Part shown: one piece after another, positions 53,196 to 62,355 of the stretch
Layout: every line of letters begins with the position of its first letter
Position numbering within the stretch: the stretch's first letter is position 1
Notes under the pieces: model-generated
Databases searched by the model: none
Told to the model about the DNA's origin: nothing
What the model saw: only the letters and a program-made list of their open reading frames with translations
Translations under genes and position numbers: made by a program
Assembly: GCF_964212655.1 (NCBI RefSeq)
Contig: NZ_OZ156465.1
Span: 3,410,001-3,474,000, forward strand
DNA: 64,000 nt
Direction: 5' to 3'
Source: Candidatus Thiodiazotropha sp. LNASS1
Lineage (GTDB): Bacteria; Pseudomonadota; Gammaproteobacteria; Chromatiales; Chromatiaceae

Positions 53196-54926
53196 TCATG
53201 TGGTTCGATTATGTCTGTCCTCTTGTAGACATTCAAGCCAGCGAAAGAAGTACCCCCTGGCCTGTTCCTCACCCGTCACCAGGTAGTGAAGTGCGTAAGA
53301 GTTGTTTAATGTGGACCTGAGTAACCGCTCACTCTGCTCTGTACCGCAAAACAGGATCCTGTCTCCCAGATATACCGACTCATCGAGACTTGGCAGCATG
53401 CTGGATTGTCCATCCCGGAAAATCATCAACGGCATACATGTAAGGATTTCGTTCCTGTCAGAGGGGTGGTGTAATAGGTTACTCAAAACTATTTTTTGAC
53501 CTTGTTCACTGAAATCCACCATAGCCAGTGCATGCGCCCTATCCAGCGTAATACACCAGAGGTGTGGTTTTCTATTGCCAATGATAGTGGTTAATTTATC
53601 ACTGATCTCGCCTGTGAGATGCTCTCCCTGTCCGTATAAATATTCAATCAATTGCTGAATATGTGGAGAGATTAAATATTTTAGTATTCGACGGGCGGTA
53701 GTCAGACTGGATTGCAATATCAAATCTGCGTGGGCTGCGTCGAATGCAAGCTGATTCTCATGATAATTTTGGCGCACAATGGTAAACACGGTTGGATTCA
53801 CCACCTGCGCGCTCATCAGGATATTAAGGTTGTCTGAGTCACTGTCAGTACCCGCGACAATTCCGCTTGCATTGGCTAGGCCTGCTCTTTCCAACGTGCC
53901 GTGATCAGCATATCCATTAATGAACGATTCATCATCCGGCGCCTTGTCCACATTTGGATCGATGATAAGAGGATTAATATCATTTAACTTCATGTACTGA
54001 TGCAGCCATTTTCCCATGCGTCCATAGCCGCATAATATCCACTTGTCACTGGGAGCCTTGAGAGGCTTGCCAAGTTGAACGCCCTTCGCCCTCACCAGCC
54101 AGCTGTTAAGATTATGTAGTCTTGGGGCTGTGATGGCCATACTCAGCAGCTGAGCGAATATTTCAAATGGATTAATTATGGTGACGTTATGTAGTGGCGA
54201 CAGATGCTCTTCATGTTTGGGTGAAGTTGAGCGGCAAATAATATGAACATCAGGGTTCATAAACCGGGCCATAACAGCGATTTTGAGGTTGACCTCTTCA
54301 TCGCCTGTTAATGCGATCACAGCCTTGCACTGCGGGTGTTTTACACCTGCATCCACCAAATGTTTAGGCGCGCTGGAATCACCGCACAAACCAGGCATTT
54401 TGATGTTGTAATCCCGCAAGGAAAGAGCCTTTATACGTTCCGGATCCCGGTCAATCACAACGCCAATGAGATGGTGATCACTTAAACCGCGCGCTAGGAG
54501 ACTGCCAGTATCGCCAAAACCGCATATGATAAAAAAGGGATCGGATATTTGTTTCACAATTCTTGAAAATCGATATTCACTCAAAGCCTGAACAAAGTGT
54601 GCATTTCTTATTAATCCGATAATAGAACCGATTGCGTAGAGCCATGCTATTACACCCATGTACAGACAAAATATGGCCCATAGACGTTGTTCATCGGTAA
54701 ACTCACTCGGGATCTCCCCGAATCCGGTGGTGGTGGCGGTATAAGTGAAAAAATAGAATGCATGAAACAAACTCATGTACTCGGTATTGCCGTCTGCGGA
54801 TTTTCCGGGAATGAGAGCCATGCCCGTAATTCCGACCGCATAAACAAGGATAAGCACAAATATCGGCCTGCGCATATAGCGCAGGACCAGCATGGAAACC
54901 CGATCCAGTTCTGAGGTTGCCGCCAT
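53196..54926 (-). CDS. K+ channel with two RCK (TrkA-N/C) domains
   Basis: A 576-residue two-span potassium channel: TM1 at about 20-40, the pore TATTTGFGEI with filter TTGFG at 66-70, TM2 at about 80-105, then RCK1 (IICGFGDTGSLLARGL) and RCK2 (ILCGYGRMGKWLHQYM). The filter TGFG, in place of TGYG, and the two-RCK tail resemble GsuK-like gated channels. RCK1 should bind nucleotide or ion ligands. It follows the DUF6394-like gene by ten bases. Confidence 0.9.
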   Translation of the reverse strand: MAATSELDRVSMLVLRYMRRPIFVLILVYAVGITGMALIPGKSADGNTEYMSLFHAFYFFTYTATTTGFGEIPSEFTDEQRLWAIFCLYMGVIAWLYAIGSIIGLIRNAHFVQALSEYRFSRIVKQISDPFFIICGFGDTGSLLARGLSDHHLIGVVIDRDPERIKALSLRDYNIKMPGLCGDSSAPKHLVDAGVKHPQCKAVIALTGDEEVNLKIAVMARFMNPDVHIICRSTSPKHEEHLSPLHNVTIINPFEIFAQLLSMAITAPRLHNLNSWLVRAKGVQLGKPLKAPSDKWILCGYGRMGKWLHQYMKLNDINPLIIDPNVDKAPDDESFINGYADHGTLERAGLANASGIVAGTDSDSDNLNILMSAQVVNPTVFTIVRQNYHENQLAFDAAHADLILQSSLTTARRILKYLISPHIQQLIEYLYGQGEHLTGEISDKLTTIIGNRKPHLWCITLDRAHALAMVDFSEQGQKIVLSNLLHHPSDRNEILTCMPLMIFRDGQSSMLPSLDESVYLGDRILFCGTEQSERLLRSTLNNSYALHYLVTGEEQARGYFFRWLECLQEDRHNRTT

Positions 54927-54936
54927 TAATTGAACC

Positions 54937-55320
54937 TCAACGGCGGGACATCAGTGTGTCTCCAATAAGGATGACAACGGAAACGATATTCGCCAACAGT
55001 GCGCCACTTGCCAGTGAAACGATCATAACCATGGACTCCGGGCCTGGCCCCATCTCTGTGTCGCTCTCAAAAACCACCCAAAATATTCGTGCTGTAATCA
55101 GGAGAAGATCCGCTACCAGACTGGCTGCTAGAAGCAACGCACCGACCTGGGAGCGGTCACCAAGTTTTAAGCCGGTTGCAATAAGGCTCACCAAAATCGC
55201 TATTGTGAGTATCCATACATTGTGATGTGAGGGGTTGTCGATATGGCCAATCACAAAAACAAAGTTAAAGGTCAATGAAAGAATGATAAAAAAACCAAAA
55301 GTTACCCTTTCCAAGTTCAT
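54937..55320 (-). CDS. Four-span membrane protein (DUF6394-like)
   Basis: A 127-residue protein with four hydrophobic segments (about 6-24, 36-52, 60-80, 97-120), beginning MNLERVTFGFFIIL. I believe it belongs to DUF6394, whose members sit next to RCK channels; an accessory subunit of the channel is likely. Function otherwise unknown. First gene of the channel operon. Confidence 0.7.
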   Translation of the reverse strand: MNLERVTFGFFIILSLTFNFVFVIGHIDNPSHHNVWILTIAILVSLIATGLKLGDRSQVGALLLAASLVADLLLITARIFWVVFESDTEMGPGPESMVMIVSLASGALLANIVSVVILIGDTLMSRR

Positions 55321-55572
55321 ATTAAATACTCGTACTAATATTCACACATAGTCAGATAGAAAATAAACGAAATGCTTATTTAACATGTACCCGGGACATT
55401 GGGGTAAACGAGGATCCCGAATCGTTTAACAGGCAAGCAGGATTTCTTAAACAATAGTTTAAGACAGTGATATTGCAATGACTAAATAAAGTGAGGAAGT
55501 TTTCTCTAGTATATATATCATTCCCCTCACTGTGGGTGTCGTAAAAGCAAGCAGTAATCGACGCAAATCCAA

Positions 55573-55693
55573 TATGTCCGCAAATAAACGCAAATTTAGT
55601 GTTTTAACTGTCCTGTATGGAGGCGGTAGGTTTGGGTCTTTGTTGCGCCCTGTTGCACAGTAAATAATATATTTGCGTTCATTTGCGGACATA
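55573..55693. repeat. 121-bp palindromic repeat unit
   Basis: Inverted arms 55573-55595 and 55671-55693 agree at 22 of 23 bases. Same TTTGCGG-rich family as the units at 1204 and 2837. The rest of 55321-55868 holds no gene, only related fragments (for example ATTCGCGGCTTACT, about 55714-55727). Confidence 0.7.
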
Positions 55694-55868
55694 AATAATC
55701 ATTCGCGATTATTCGCGGCTTACTTATACATCTCACTAAACCAAGACACCGATTAGGTGGCTGAATAGTGAGGGTGATCAGGAAAAGATTTACAGTTCAG
55801 GGACAAGGTGTAAAAGGTCGGTGTTAGAATGGGCCTGTGCTACGAAATGAATAACCGCCACCACTTTA

Positions 55869-56417
55869 CTATTCGACCGACTCCCGGAGGAGGTCACGTA
55901 TCAACGTCGTTGCCGTCTTGACATCGAAACCGCCGAAGCGTTGGAAACGAATACGCCCCTGCTTATCCAGGATAGCAATCTCCGGTGTCCCGCGGGTGTG
56001 GAACAGCTTCATCGTTTGTGGTGTAGGGTCATTGCCTTGATGCCGATCAACTCCAACCAGATGATTGATCCCCTTCTTTTTTAAATAGGGTATCAAACGT
56101 TCCGTCCGTTGGTAATCGTGACCCTCAAAAACCGTATGTATGCTCAACATGACGAGTTGGCCGGCGGCAATTTCCTCGGCAAAGCGCTGTTCCCATTGCG
56201 CCACTAGCGGGATCGAGAAATTATTACACCCCGGACACCACATCTGGAAAAAATCGATGACAACTACTTTGCCTTTTAGATCATCCAGGGTAACTCCATC
56301 ACCATTGATCCACTCATCCACATCGAGTGCCGGTGCCATTGGGTAGGTGCCGGCTGTAAGCGGCGGAGTCATGAGGAGCATGGTAAAAAGAAGTGAAACA
56401 AAAGTCAGGTTTCTCAT
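55869..56417 (-). CDS. Exported TlpA-like thioredoxin
   Basis: A 182-residue periplasmic thioredoxin-fold protein. Signal peptide to about 23 (TPPLTAG); active site FFQMWCPGCNNFSIP with CPGC near 61-64; cis-Pro in HTRGTPEIAILD. TlpA/ResA-type reductants act on apocytochromes or copper chaperones; the partner is unknown. Last gene before the right end of the island. Confidence 0.88.
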   Translation of the reverse strand: MRNLTFVSLLFTMLLMTPPLTAGTYPMAPALDVDEWINGDGVTLDDLKGKVVVIDFFQMWCPGCNNFSIPLVAQWEQRFAEEIAAGQLVMLSIHTVFEGHDYQRTERLIPYLKKKGINHLVGVDRHQGNDPTPQTMKLFHTRGTPEIAILDKQGRIRFQRFGGFDVKTATTLIRDLLRESVE

Positions 56418-57429
56418 AGGGTGTTCCTCGTATAGTTCCGGCTTCCCGAACGGTGCGATTGCCGCCAGTCCGGCATTCCCTTCATTGCTTTCCTCAGCAC
56501 CAGGGGGCCAAGGTCATGCAAGATCTGGTTGATTGGCAACAAGTTCATAGCTACTGGTTTTTTGTCGTGTTTGCGTGATTCGGATGTCAGGCGACTCTAG
56601 CACGCATGATCATGGGCATGGAAAAGTGGGCATGCTGATATAAAGAAGATATGCATGGTGGTAATTCTTTGTTTTGTCCCCTGATACTGACAATCTTCAC
56701 TGCGCCAGGTTCAGTGCACCTTTATATCCGGTTATCTTGTCATCAATATATCATCGGTGCGATGATGATATGGTTGCGAAAATTAGCCTAATGACATACG
56801 GATCTAAGCACCTTGTTCATTAAGGGTGATTTTGGCGAATTCACTCTCTACCAGGCTAAACAGGGGCTATCGGCCGAGCCCTTGGTTTTGCCGCCACTGT
56901 TTGGGGATTCTATTGCTCTACATAATTGACTATCAGGCATAAGTGATATGGTCTATTCCAACCTTGTTGCAATCAGAGATCTGATCTTATGCAGGGTATT
57001 GACTAATCTAGCGGTTGGCTCACGTGGATTATGATGCGCTGGTGGAGGCGATCTTTGACATAGACCGGGTCATACTGAATGAGTGACTCGCGCTGCTCGA
57101 TAGACCGTGGAGTTCTCAGGGAGAGACGGGGCCAACTATTTTTATTCTGGTGGTTCTGGTGGTTCTGGTGGCGGTAGGAAGCCGGGCTGAATGATGGGTA
57201 TAAGCGCTTATTGGAGACGGTGATCCTGCGTGTGGATGTTTTGGGCATCGAAGTAGCGGGCGTCACAGTGGTTGCGAGCGATTGAAATCTGGTTGGATCG
57301 TGAAATGTTAAGATGCTGTTTTTTTAGATATCTTTCGTGGTATTTGACGGTCTGTGATACCCTTTTTCAAATCAGCTTGTTAAGTCGCTCAGCAAAGAAA
57401 TAGAATTTTTCATTCAAGAAATTAAGATA
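56418..57429. other. 1-kb gene-free right end of the island
   Basis: No frame has a ribosome site and family match. It includes a short tandem GGTGGTTCT repeat (about 57150-57175) and decayed coding-like sequence near 57020-57290. If an integrase once lay here, I cannot recognise it. Confidence 0.5.
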
Positions 57430-57520
57430 ATGGTATTTTTCATGGTTTTCACTCTGCCCGCCAAATATAGCCAACTGCATTTACTCCATTTACCAAGCTT
57501 ATTGGCAGTCGAGTGGGAGT
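57430..57520 (+). other. attR with arm repeat, next to tadA
   Basis: Arm repeat ATGGTATTTTTCATGG at 57430-57445, then the core GAGTGGGAGT at 57511-57520 (TCGAGTGGGAGT shared with the guaA end). The core is followed by AG, so the ancestral guaA probably ended in TAG about 30 bases before the tadA ATG. Confidence 0.7.
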
Positions 57521-57551
57521 AGATCAGGCAGCCCGGCATGAGGTTGGACTG

Positions 57552-58040
57552 ATGACAGCTGATGAGCCGGACCTGCAGGATCAGCAATTCATGCGGCAGG
57601 CACTGCTGCTGGCGGAACGGGCGCAATCCCAGGGCGAGGTGCCGGTAGGTGCAGTGGTCGTATTGGAAGGCGACATCATCGGCGAAGGCTGGAACCGGCC
57701 TATTGCACTGCAGGATCCTACCGCCCACGCAGAGATCATGGCATTGCGGGACGCCGCCTCCAGGATAGGTAACTATCGACTGCCGGGAACCACCCTGTAT
57801 GTCACCCTTGAGCCCTGTCCCATGTGTGCCGGTGCCATTGTGCATGCCCGTGTCGGCCGGGTTGTGTTTGCCGCAGACGATCCCAAGGGTGGAGCCGCCG
57901 GGAGTGTCTTTGACCTGTTGCCGACGGATCATCGATTCAACCACAGTGTGGCGGTGAAGGGGGGTGTGCTGCAGCAGCGTGCTACGGATCTGCTTAAGGA
58001 TTTCTTTCGACAAAAAAGATTAAAACAACAAGGGGAGTAA
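57552..58040 (+). CDS. tadA: tRNA-specific adenosine deaminase
   Basis: A 162-residue zinc deaminase converting A34 of tRNA-Arg(ACG) to inosine. HAEIMALRDA carries the catalytic Glu and PCPMCAGAI the two zinc cysteines. ATG 57552 is preferred; the frame runs upstream into the att core. It probably lost the guaBA operon promoter through island insertion. Confidence 0.95.
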   Translation: MTADEPDLQDQQFMRQALLLAERAQSQGEVPVGAVVVLEGDIIGEGWNRPIALQDPTAHAEIMALRDAASRIGNYRLPGTTLYVTLEPCPMCAGAIVHARVGRVVFAADDPKGGAAGSVFDLLPTDHRFNHSVAVKGGVLQQRATDLLKDFFRQKRLKQQGE

Positions 58041-58045
58041 CAAGC

Positions 58046-59065
58046 ATGAACCCCAAGCTTATAAGACTCAGCCTATGGATGGTTCTGCTTGCGATATTGG
58101 GGCCGTGTCGCGTAGCAGCCGATCCATTGGCGGACTATGAACGCTGTATCTGGGAGCAGCTGCAGCATGCGGACGACGATATGCTCATCAGCGAGTTGAA
58201 GCGCCTCTGTCTCAAAAGTCGGGACCCTCTTGAGCGGCACATAGTCAGCGAAGATGGAGCCCTGCCTCCCGTTACAGAACAGAGTATTTCGCTGGTTGAG
58301 AAACGTATCAGTGCAGAGAGAAAGACCCGTTCCAACCCCTTCGTGCTCTCGCCGCATAAACAGAACTATGTGATACTGGCATCCTATAACGACAAGCCGA
58401 ATTATGAAGTTTACAATACTCCTCCCTCCGAATTCGATCGCGTGGAGATGAAGTTTCAACTCAGTTTCAAAATGCCGGTGGTGGAGTCTCTGTTCGATAG
58501 CCGTGCGGATCTCTACGCCGCCTATACCAATCTTTCCTTCTGGCAGGCCTACAACCGGGATATCTCATCACCCTTCCGCGAAACCATGCATGAGCCAGAG
58601 TTGTTTTTGGTGATCCCCAATGATTGGTCGTTGTTCGGTTGGAGAAATGTGCTGCAACAGTATGGTGTGGTACATCAGTCCAATGGCCAGGGCGGTTTTC
58701 TGTCCCGCAGCTGGAATCGCGCCTATGCCAACTTTCTCTTCGAGAGGGGTAATTTCCTGGTGGGTGTCAAGCCATGGTATCGCATACCCGAGGATAATGA
58801 CGACAATCCGGATATCGACGATTTTCTCGGCAGGTATGAGTTGCGGGGTATCTACAAGCGAGAGAACCAGACCTTCAGCCTGATGCTGCGAAACCTGTTT
58901 GACGGTGACAACCGTGACACTATGCAGCTTGATTGGAGCTTCCCCATTCATGGGCGATGGCGCGGTTATCTGCAATACTTCAACGGCTATGGTGAAAGCC
59001 TGATCGACTATAACGCCAAGAGTCACCGTCTCGGATTCGGCTTGCAACTGACCGATTGGTTATAG
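58046..59065 (+). CDS. pldA: Outer-membrane phospholipase A
   Basis: A 339-residue OMPLA. Signal peptide to about 26 (CRVAA); a periplasmic N-terminal region of some 80 residues, then the beta-barrel ending in LTDWL. The catalytic His-Ser pair is in VVHQSNGQGGFLSRSWNR. It hydrolyses phospholipids that reach the outer leaflet under stress. Five bases after tadA, so co-transcribed. Confidence 0.93.
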   Translation: MNPKLIRLSLWMVLLAILGPCRVAADPLADYERCIWEQLQHADDDMLISELKRLCLKSRDPLERHIVSEDGALPPVTEQSISLVEKRISAERKTRSNPFVLSPHKQNYVILASYNDKPNYEVYNTPPSEFDRVEMKFQLSFKMPVVESLFDSRADLYAAYTNLSFWQAYNRDISSPFRETMHEPELFLVIPNDWSLFGWRNVLQQYGVVHQSNGQGGFLSRSWNRAYANFLFERGNFLVGVKPWYRIPEDNDDNPDIDDFLGRYELRGIYKRENQTFSLMLRNLFDGDNRDTMQLDWSFPIHGRWRGYLQYFNGYGESLIDYNAKSHRLGFGLQLTDWL

Positions 59066-60487
59066 TGCCTCGGGGTTGATGGAGAGGGCGTGCGGTGGGT
59101 TCTGATCCGCCTGCCTCGCCAGTTCCATCTGCCGCAGTTGCCATTTCAGCAACTCATAGTAGGCGCGGATATTGTCCACGTAGTTGACCGGTTCCTTGCC
59201 GCGGGCATAACCCCGTTTGAGGCTGGAGTACCATTTCTTGAGACTCAGTTTCGGCAGGTGTTTCTTTACATCGGCCCATTTATCGGGGTCGTCACCCAAG
59301 TGTTCAGTCAGGATCCGCGCATCCTCCAGGTGGCCGAAACCCACGTTGTAACCCGCCAGGGTCAACCATAAGCGATCGGGCTCGGTAATCCTTTCCGGCA
59401 GCAGTTTTTCGATAAAGCGCAGATATTTCGCTCCGCCGATGATGCTCTGTTCGGGATCGAGCCGGCTCTCGATCTTCATCTGTTTGGCAGTGGCCTGGGT
59501 AAGCATCATGATCCCTCTGACACCCGTGGGTGATTTTGCCTTCGGATTCCAGTGCGACTCCTGATAACCGATGGCGGCCAGCATGTGCCAATCGATGCCG
59601 GTTTCCTTTGCCGCCTCTTCGAAATAGACTTGATATTTCGGCAGTCGATCTTTTATATGCTTGACGAAGGTGCGCAGTTCGACGAAGTTGAGTCGGCCGA
59701 TGTGTCCGTAGTGGCGCTCTATCAGTTGGGCCAGGGTGCCGTCTTCACGGATGCGGTTAAAAAAAGCCTCCATCGCTTGAAACAGGCTCGCATCGTCCGC
59801 GTGGGCCATCGCCCATGCCAAGGGTTGTGGATCGGTCAGATCGAAACCGATCTTGAGGTAGGGCATGAATCGCCGGGTAACAGCAAATTCGTTGGAGTCT
59901 GCAATGGTGAAGTCGATTTTATTCTCCTGCACCATCTGCATCAGTTCGGCGCTCTCCAGATCGGTATGGCTGATCCATTGCAGATCCGGGTATGATTTTT
60001 TCAATCGCAGCAGCTCCTCCTCGTGACTGCTGCCTGCCAAAACATGCAGGTCCTTGCCGATCAGGTCTTCGACTTTTCGCGGACGCTTCTTGCCTGCGCG
60101 GTAGACCACCTGTTGCGTGATCTCCTGGTAGGAGGGGCCAAAGCGGATTTCAGCTTCCCGCTCCGGGGTGACAGTCAACCCGGCGGCGGCCAGATGGGCG
60201 TTACCTTCGATCACCGTGGGAAGCAGGTCATCGAAGTGCGCGGGAACAATGAAGTGGGCCTTGACCCCCAACTCCCGGGAAAAGAGTTGCACCAGCTCAT
60301 ATTCAAAACCGGTCAAACCTTCAGGGCCCTCATAAAAAGTGGTGCCGCTGTTGCGGGTAGCGACGATCAGCTCTCCGGAAGCCTTGATACGCTCCACCAG
60401 AGGGGGTGGGATGCTGCAACTGCCCAAGGACATAACAAGGGCAAGCAGACATAGAGAGACCAGCAGGGTTCGTTGTATTGGCAGCAT
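59060..60487 (-). CDS. mltF: Membrane-bound lytic transglycosylase F
   Basis: A 475-residue lipoprotein-like enzyme: signal and lipobox near MSLGSC (Cys24), an SBP_bac_3 regulatory domain at about 30-270, and an SLT domain with catalytic Glu in AAIGYQESHWNPKAKSPTGV. It cleaves peptidoglycan to 1,6-anhydro-muropeptides. It is convergent with pldA and overlaps it by six bases. Confidence 0.95.
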   Translation of the reverse strand: MLPIQRTLLVSLCLLALVMSLGSCSIPPPLVERIKASGELIVATRNSGTTFYEGPEGLTGFEYELVQLFSRELGVKAHFIVPAHFDDLLPTVIEGNAHLAAAGLTVTPEREAEIRFGPSYQEITQQVVYRAGKKRPRKVEDLIGKDLHVLAGSSHEEELLRLKKSYPDLQWISHTDLESAELMQMVQENKIDFTIADSNEFAVTRRFMPYLKIGFDLTDPQPLAWAMAHADDASLFQAMEAFFNRIREDGTLAQLIERHYGHIGRLNFVELRTFVKHIKDRLPKYQVYFEEAAKETGIDWHMLAAIGYQESHWNPKAKSPTGVRGIMMLTQATAKQMKIESRLDPEQSIIGGAKYLRFIEKLLPERITEPDRLWLTLAGYNVGFGHLEDARILTEHLGDDPDKWADVKKHLPKLSLKKWYSSLKRGYARGKEPVNYVDNIRAYYELLKWQLRQMELARQADQNPPHALSINPEAL

Positions 60488-60783
60488 CTATCTCAATTGC
60501 TGGTTATTACTTATTATTATGACTACCGGAATGATCCTTTACTCCATAGTTGGCAAATTTTAATCACTGAATCGGCCGCTGAATGGGACGCTTGGTACTT
60601 AACTCTAGCCCATTTAGTATAGAATGAGACAGTTCACGAGAAGTATGAGTGTTTCTTGATAACCTATTTTGACTGCTGAGGCATTGATTTTAGACAATTA
60701 ACTGAATTTATAACCAGCAGACTCACAGCATCGGCCAGTTCCACCTGGCCTTATCTAGCCGCCAGTGAGCAACAACCCGATCA

Positions 60784-60873
60784 GGAGAGGTGCCGGAGTG
60801 GCCGAACGGGCCTGACTCGAAATCAGGTGATCCCTTATGGGATCCGAGGGTTCGAATCCCTCCCTCTCCGCCA
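60784..60873 (+). tRNA. tRNA-Ser(CGA)
   Basis: A 90-base tRNA with acceptor GGAGAGG/CCTCTCC, discriminator G and encoded CCA. The anticodon stem CCTGA/TCAGG has loop CTCGAAA, anticodon CGA at 60818-60820. A long variable arm (GATCCC...GGGATC) is typical of tRNA-Ser. The T-loop GGGTTCGAATCCC is complete. Confidence 0.97.
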
Positions 60874-60910
60874 ATTAAAAAGGGGCCTGTGAGCCCCTTT
60901 TTAATTGGCG
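60869..60910 (+). terminator. tRNA-Ser terminator
   Basis: A perfect 18-bp inverted repeat with loop CTGTGA that begins within the tRNA CGCCA end and includes GGGGC/GCCCC followed by TTTTTAATT. Confidence 0.8.
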
Positions 60911-61298
60911 GTGAGCGAGGATTTGATTTGAACACTTCGTTCGACCAGGCGCGAAGCGCCGCAGGACGCCGTAGCGCAGCGAAGGCGCCCCGAAGGGGCG
61001 AGCCTGCGCAGCAGGTGAGTCAATCCCTCCCGTCAGTCGGCATCAAGGCACAGGAGTCCCTCAATCCCTTTTTAATTGGCGGTGAGCGAGGATTTGATTT
61101 GAACACTTCGTTCGACCAGGCGCGAAGCGCCGCAGGACGCCGTAGCGCAGCGAAGGCGCCCCGAAGGGGCGAGCCTGCGCAGCAGGTGAGTCAATCCCTC
61201 CCGTCAGTCGGCATCAAGGCACAGGAGTCCCTCAATCCCTTTTTAATTGGCGGTGAGCGAGGATTTGATTTGAACACTTCGTTCGACCAGGCGCGAAG
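60901..61298. repeat. 171-bp tandem repeat, 2.3 copies
   Basis: Units at 60901-61071 and 61072-61242, and a partial third of about 56 bp from 61243. Each begins TTAATTGGCGGTGAGCGAGG, which looks like a decayed reverse complement of the tRNA-Ser 3' part. The 171-bp period keeps one frame open, producing a false 202-codon ORF. Confidence 0.85.
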
Positions 61299-61336
61299 GA
61301 GGGGCGTCCCGTATAGGCGAGCCTGCGTATCCTTAT

Positions 61337-61352
61337 CTCTCCGCCAATTAAA
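61337..61352 (+). repeat. Second copy of the tRNA-Ser 3' end
   Basis: CTCTCCGCCAATTAAA here repeats 60864-60879 exactly (473 bp apart), bracketing the tandem repeats. It looks like an attachment-site scar of a former tRNA-Ser-borne element. From here to 61568 only the FNR promoter is seen. Confidence 0.6.
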
Positions 61353-61480
61353 GACGCTGCATTATTGGCATCAGATAAGACAGCTGCTCAAACAATGAAC
61401 TGCCTCAAGTCGGGATTTGATGACATCTGGTGCATCAGAGTTGTGTCAAATTGGCTATGGTATGTTAAGTGGGTGCCGTA

Positions 61481-61522
61481 TTGATAAAGATCAATATCTT
61501 GTTATCAGGCAGAGTCTACACT
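61481..61522 (+). promoter_or_regulatory. FNR-dependent (class II) promoter
   Basis: TTGATAAAGATCAA (61481-61494) is a perfect FNR consensus. TACACT at 61517-61522 is a -10 exactly where a start point 41.5 bases from the box centre (about 61529) requires it. It drives the ODP-GGDEF operon. Confidence 0.75.
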
Positions 61523-61568
61523 GATTATTAGCAGACTCTACTCATGACTAGCTGCCCAAAGGTGTGCT

Positions 61569-62354
61569 GTGGCTTATCAAGCGGATTTCACTCTGACCAC
61601 AGCGGCGATCCCCGATATGGATAGTCCGACACCGTTGTATTCGCGACATGGTACGGCGATCTACTGGCTGGGGATCACCGATGAGACAGCATTTCGTTGT
61701 AATACCTATCTTATAGTTGATGGTGACCAGGCGTTATTGGTAGACCCCGGCAACCGCTCTTTTTTTGATCAGGTGAAGACACGGGTTTCGCAAATCATGC
61801 TGCCTGAGCATGTCAGCGGACTGATAGTGTGCCACCAGGATCCGGATGTTGCGGCCTCAATGGTCGACTGGCTGGAATTGAATCCTGAAATGCCGGTCTA
61901 TTCCTCACCCAGGACCCATGTCCTGCTTCCTCATTACGGTAACCCCGATTACTACGCTTATGATGTTGTTGCCAATCCCGTATTCGCCCTGCCATCCGGC
62001 AGCCATTTGAGATTCATAGAGGCCCCATTTCTGCATTTCCCTGGCGCTTTTGTAACCTATCATTCGGAGAGCGGATTTTTGTTTTCAGGGGACATTTGGG
62101 CGGCCCTTGATACAGATTGGAGTCTGGCAGTTTCCTCTTTCGTGACACACAAAGAGAAAATGGACCTGTTTCACCTGGATTACATGGCATCCAATCTGGC
62201 AACCCGGGGTTTCATTAAGTCGCTATCTGGAATAGAGATCCAGGCCATACTGCCTCAGCATGGGTCAATCATCGGCACTCCCCATATTGACGACGCAATG
62301 GAATATCTGAAGGAACTACGGTGTGGAACGGACCTGATCTACCCTGAACAATAA
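61569..62354 (+). CDS. Di-iron ODP/flavodiiron-type sensor protein
   Basis: A 261-residue MBL-fold protein resembling the di-iron part of flavodiiron proteins and the oxygen-binding ODP sensor. Metal ligands fall at His89-x-Asp91-x-Asp93, His156, Asp175 and His231; the gaps of 62 and 18 residues between Asp93, His156 and Asp175 equal those of flavodiiron proteins, with Asp in place of the usual Glu at the second ligand. No flavodoxin domain, so it should sense rather than reduce O2 or NO. GTG 61569. One base separates it from the cyclase gene. Confidence 0.82.
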   Translation: MAYQADFTLTTAAIPDMDSPTPLYSRHGTAIYWLGITDETAFRCNTYLIVDGDQALLVDPGNRSFFDQVKTRVSQIMLPEHVSGLIVCHQDPDVAASMVDWLELNPEMPVYSSPRTHVLLPHYGNPDYYAYDVVANPVFALPSGSHLRFIEAPFLHFPGAFVTYHSESGFLFSGDIWAALDTDWSLAVSSFVTHKEKMDLFHLDYMASNLATRGFIKSLSGIEIQAILPQHGSIIGTPHIDDAMEYLKELRCGTDLIYPEQ

Positions 62355-62355
62355 C

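Larger units (their letters stand above)
34237..57520. mobile_element. Element 2: mosaic accessory island
   Basis: About 23.3 kb between the middle and right guaA-type cores. It holds transposase remnants, lipid and lipid A genes, signalling genes and ion/redox membrane proteins. Its left end lacks an obvious arm array, so it may have decayed or been joined by other insertions. No integrase gene seen. Confidence 0.5.

Noticed and set aside
57003-57266. 87-codon minus-strand frame near attR
   Set aside because: Low-complexity product from a GGTGGTTCT repeat on the other strand; no start signal.
60723-60935. Minus-strand frame reading GERGGIRTLGSHKGS
   Set aside because: A well-known artefact of translating the antisense of tRNA genes.
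60901-61298. Possible CRISPR array
   Set aside because: The 171-bp contiguous tandem units have no spacers and no cas genes lie nearby.
60790-61398. 202-codon open frame with a three-fold internal repeat
   Set aside because: It starts inside tRNA-Ser and runs through 171-bp (3 x 57) repeats; the period alone keeps it open. No ribosome site.
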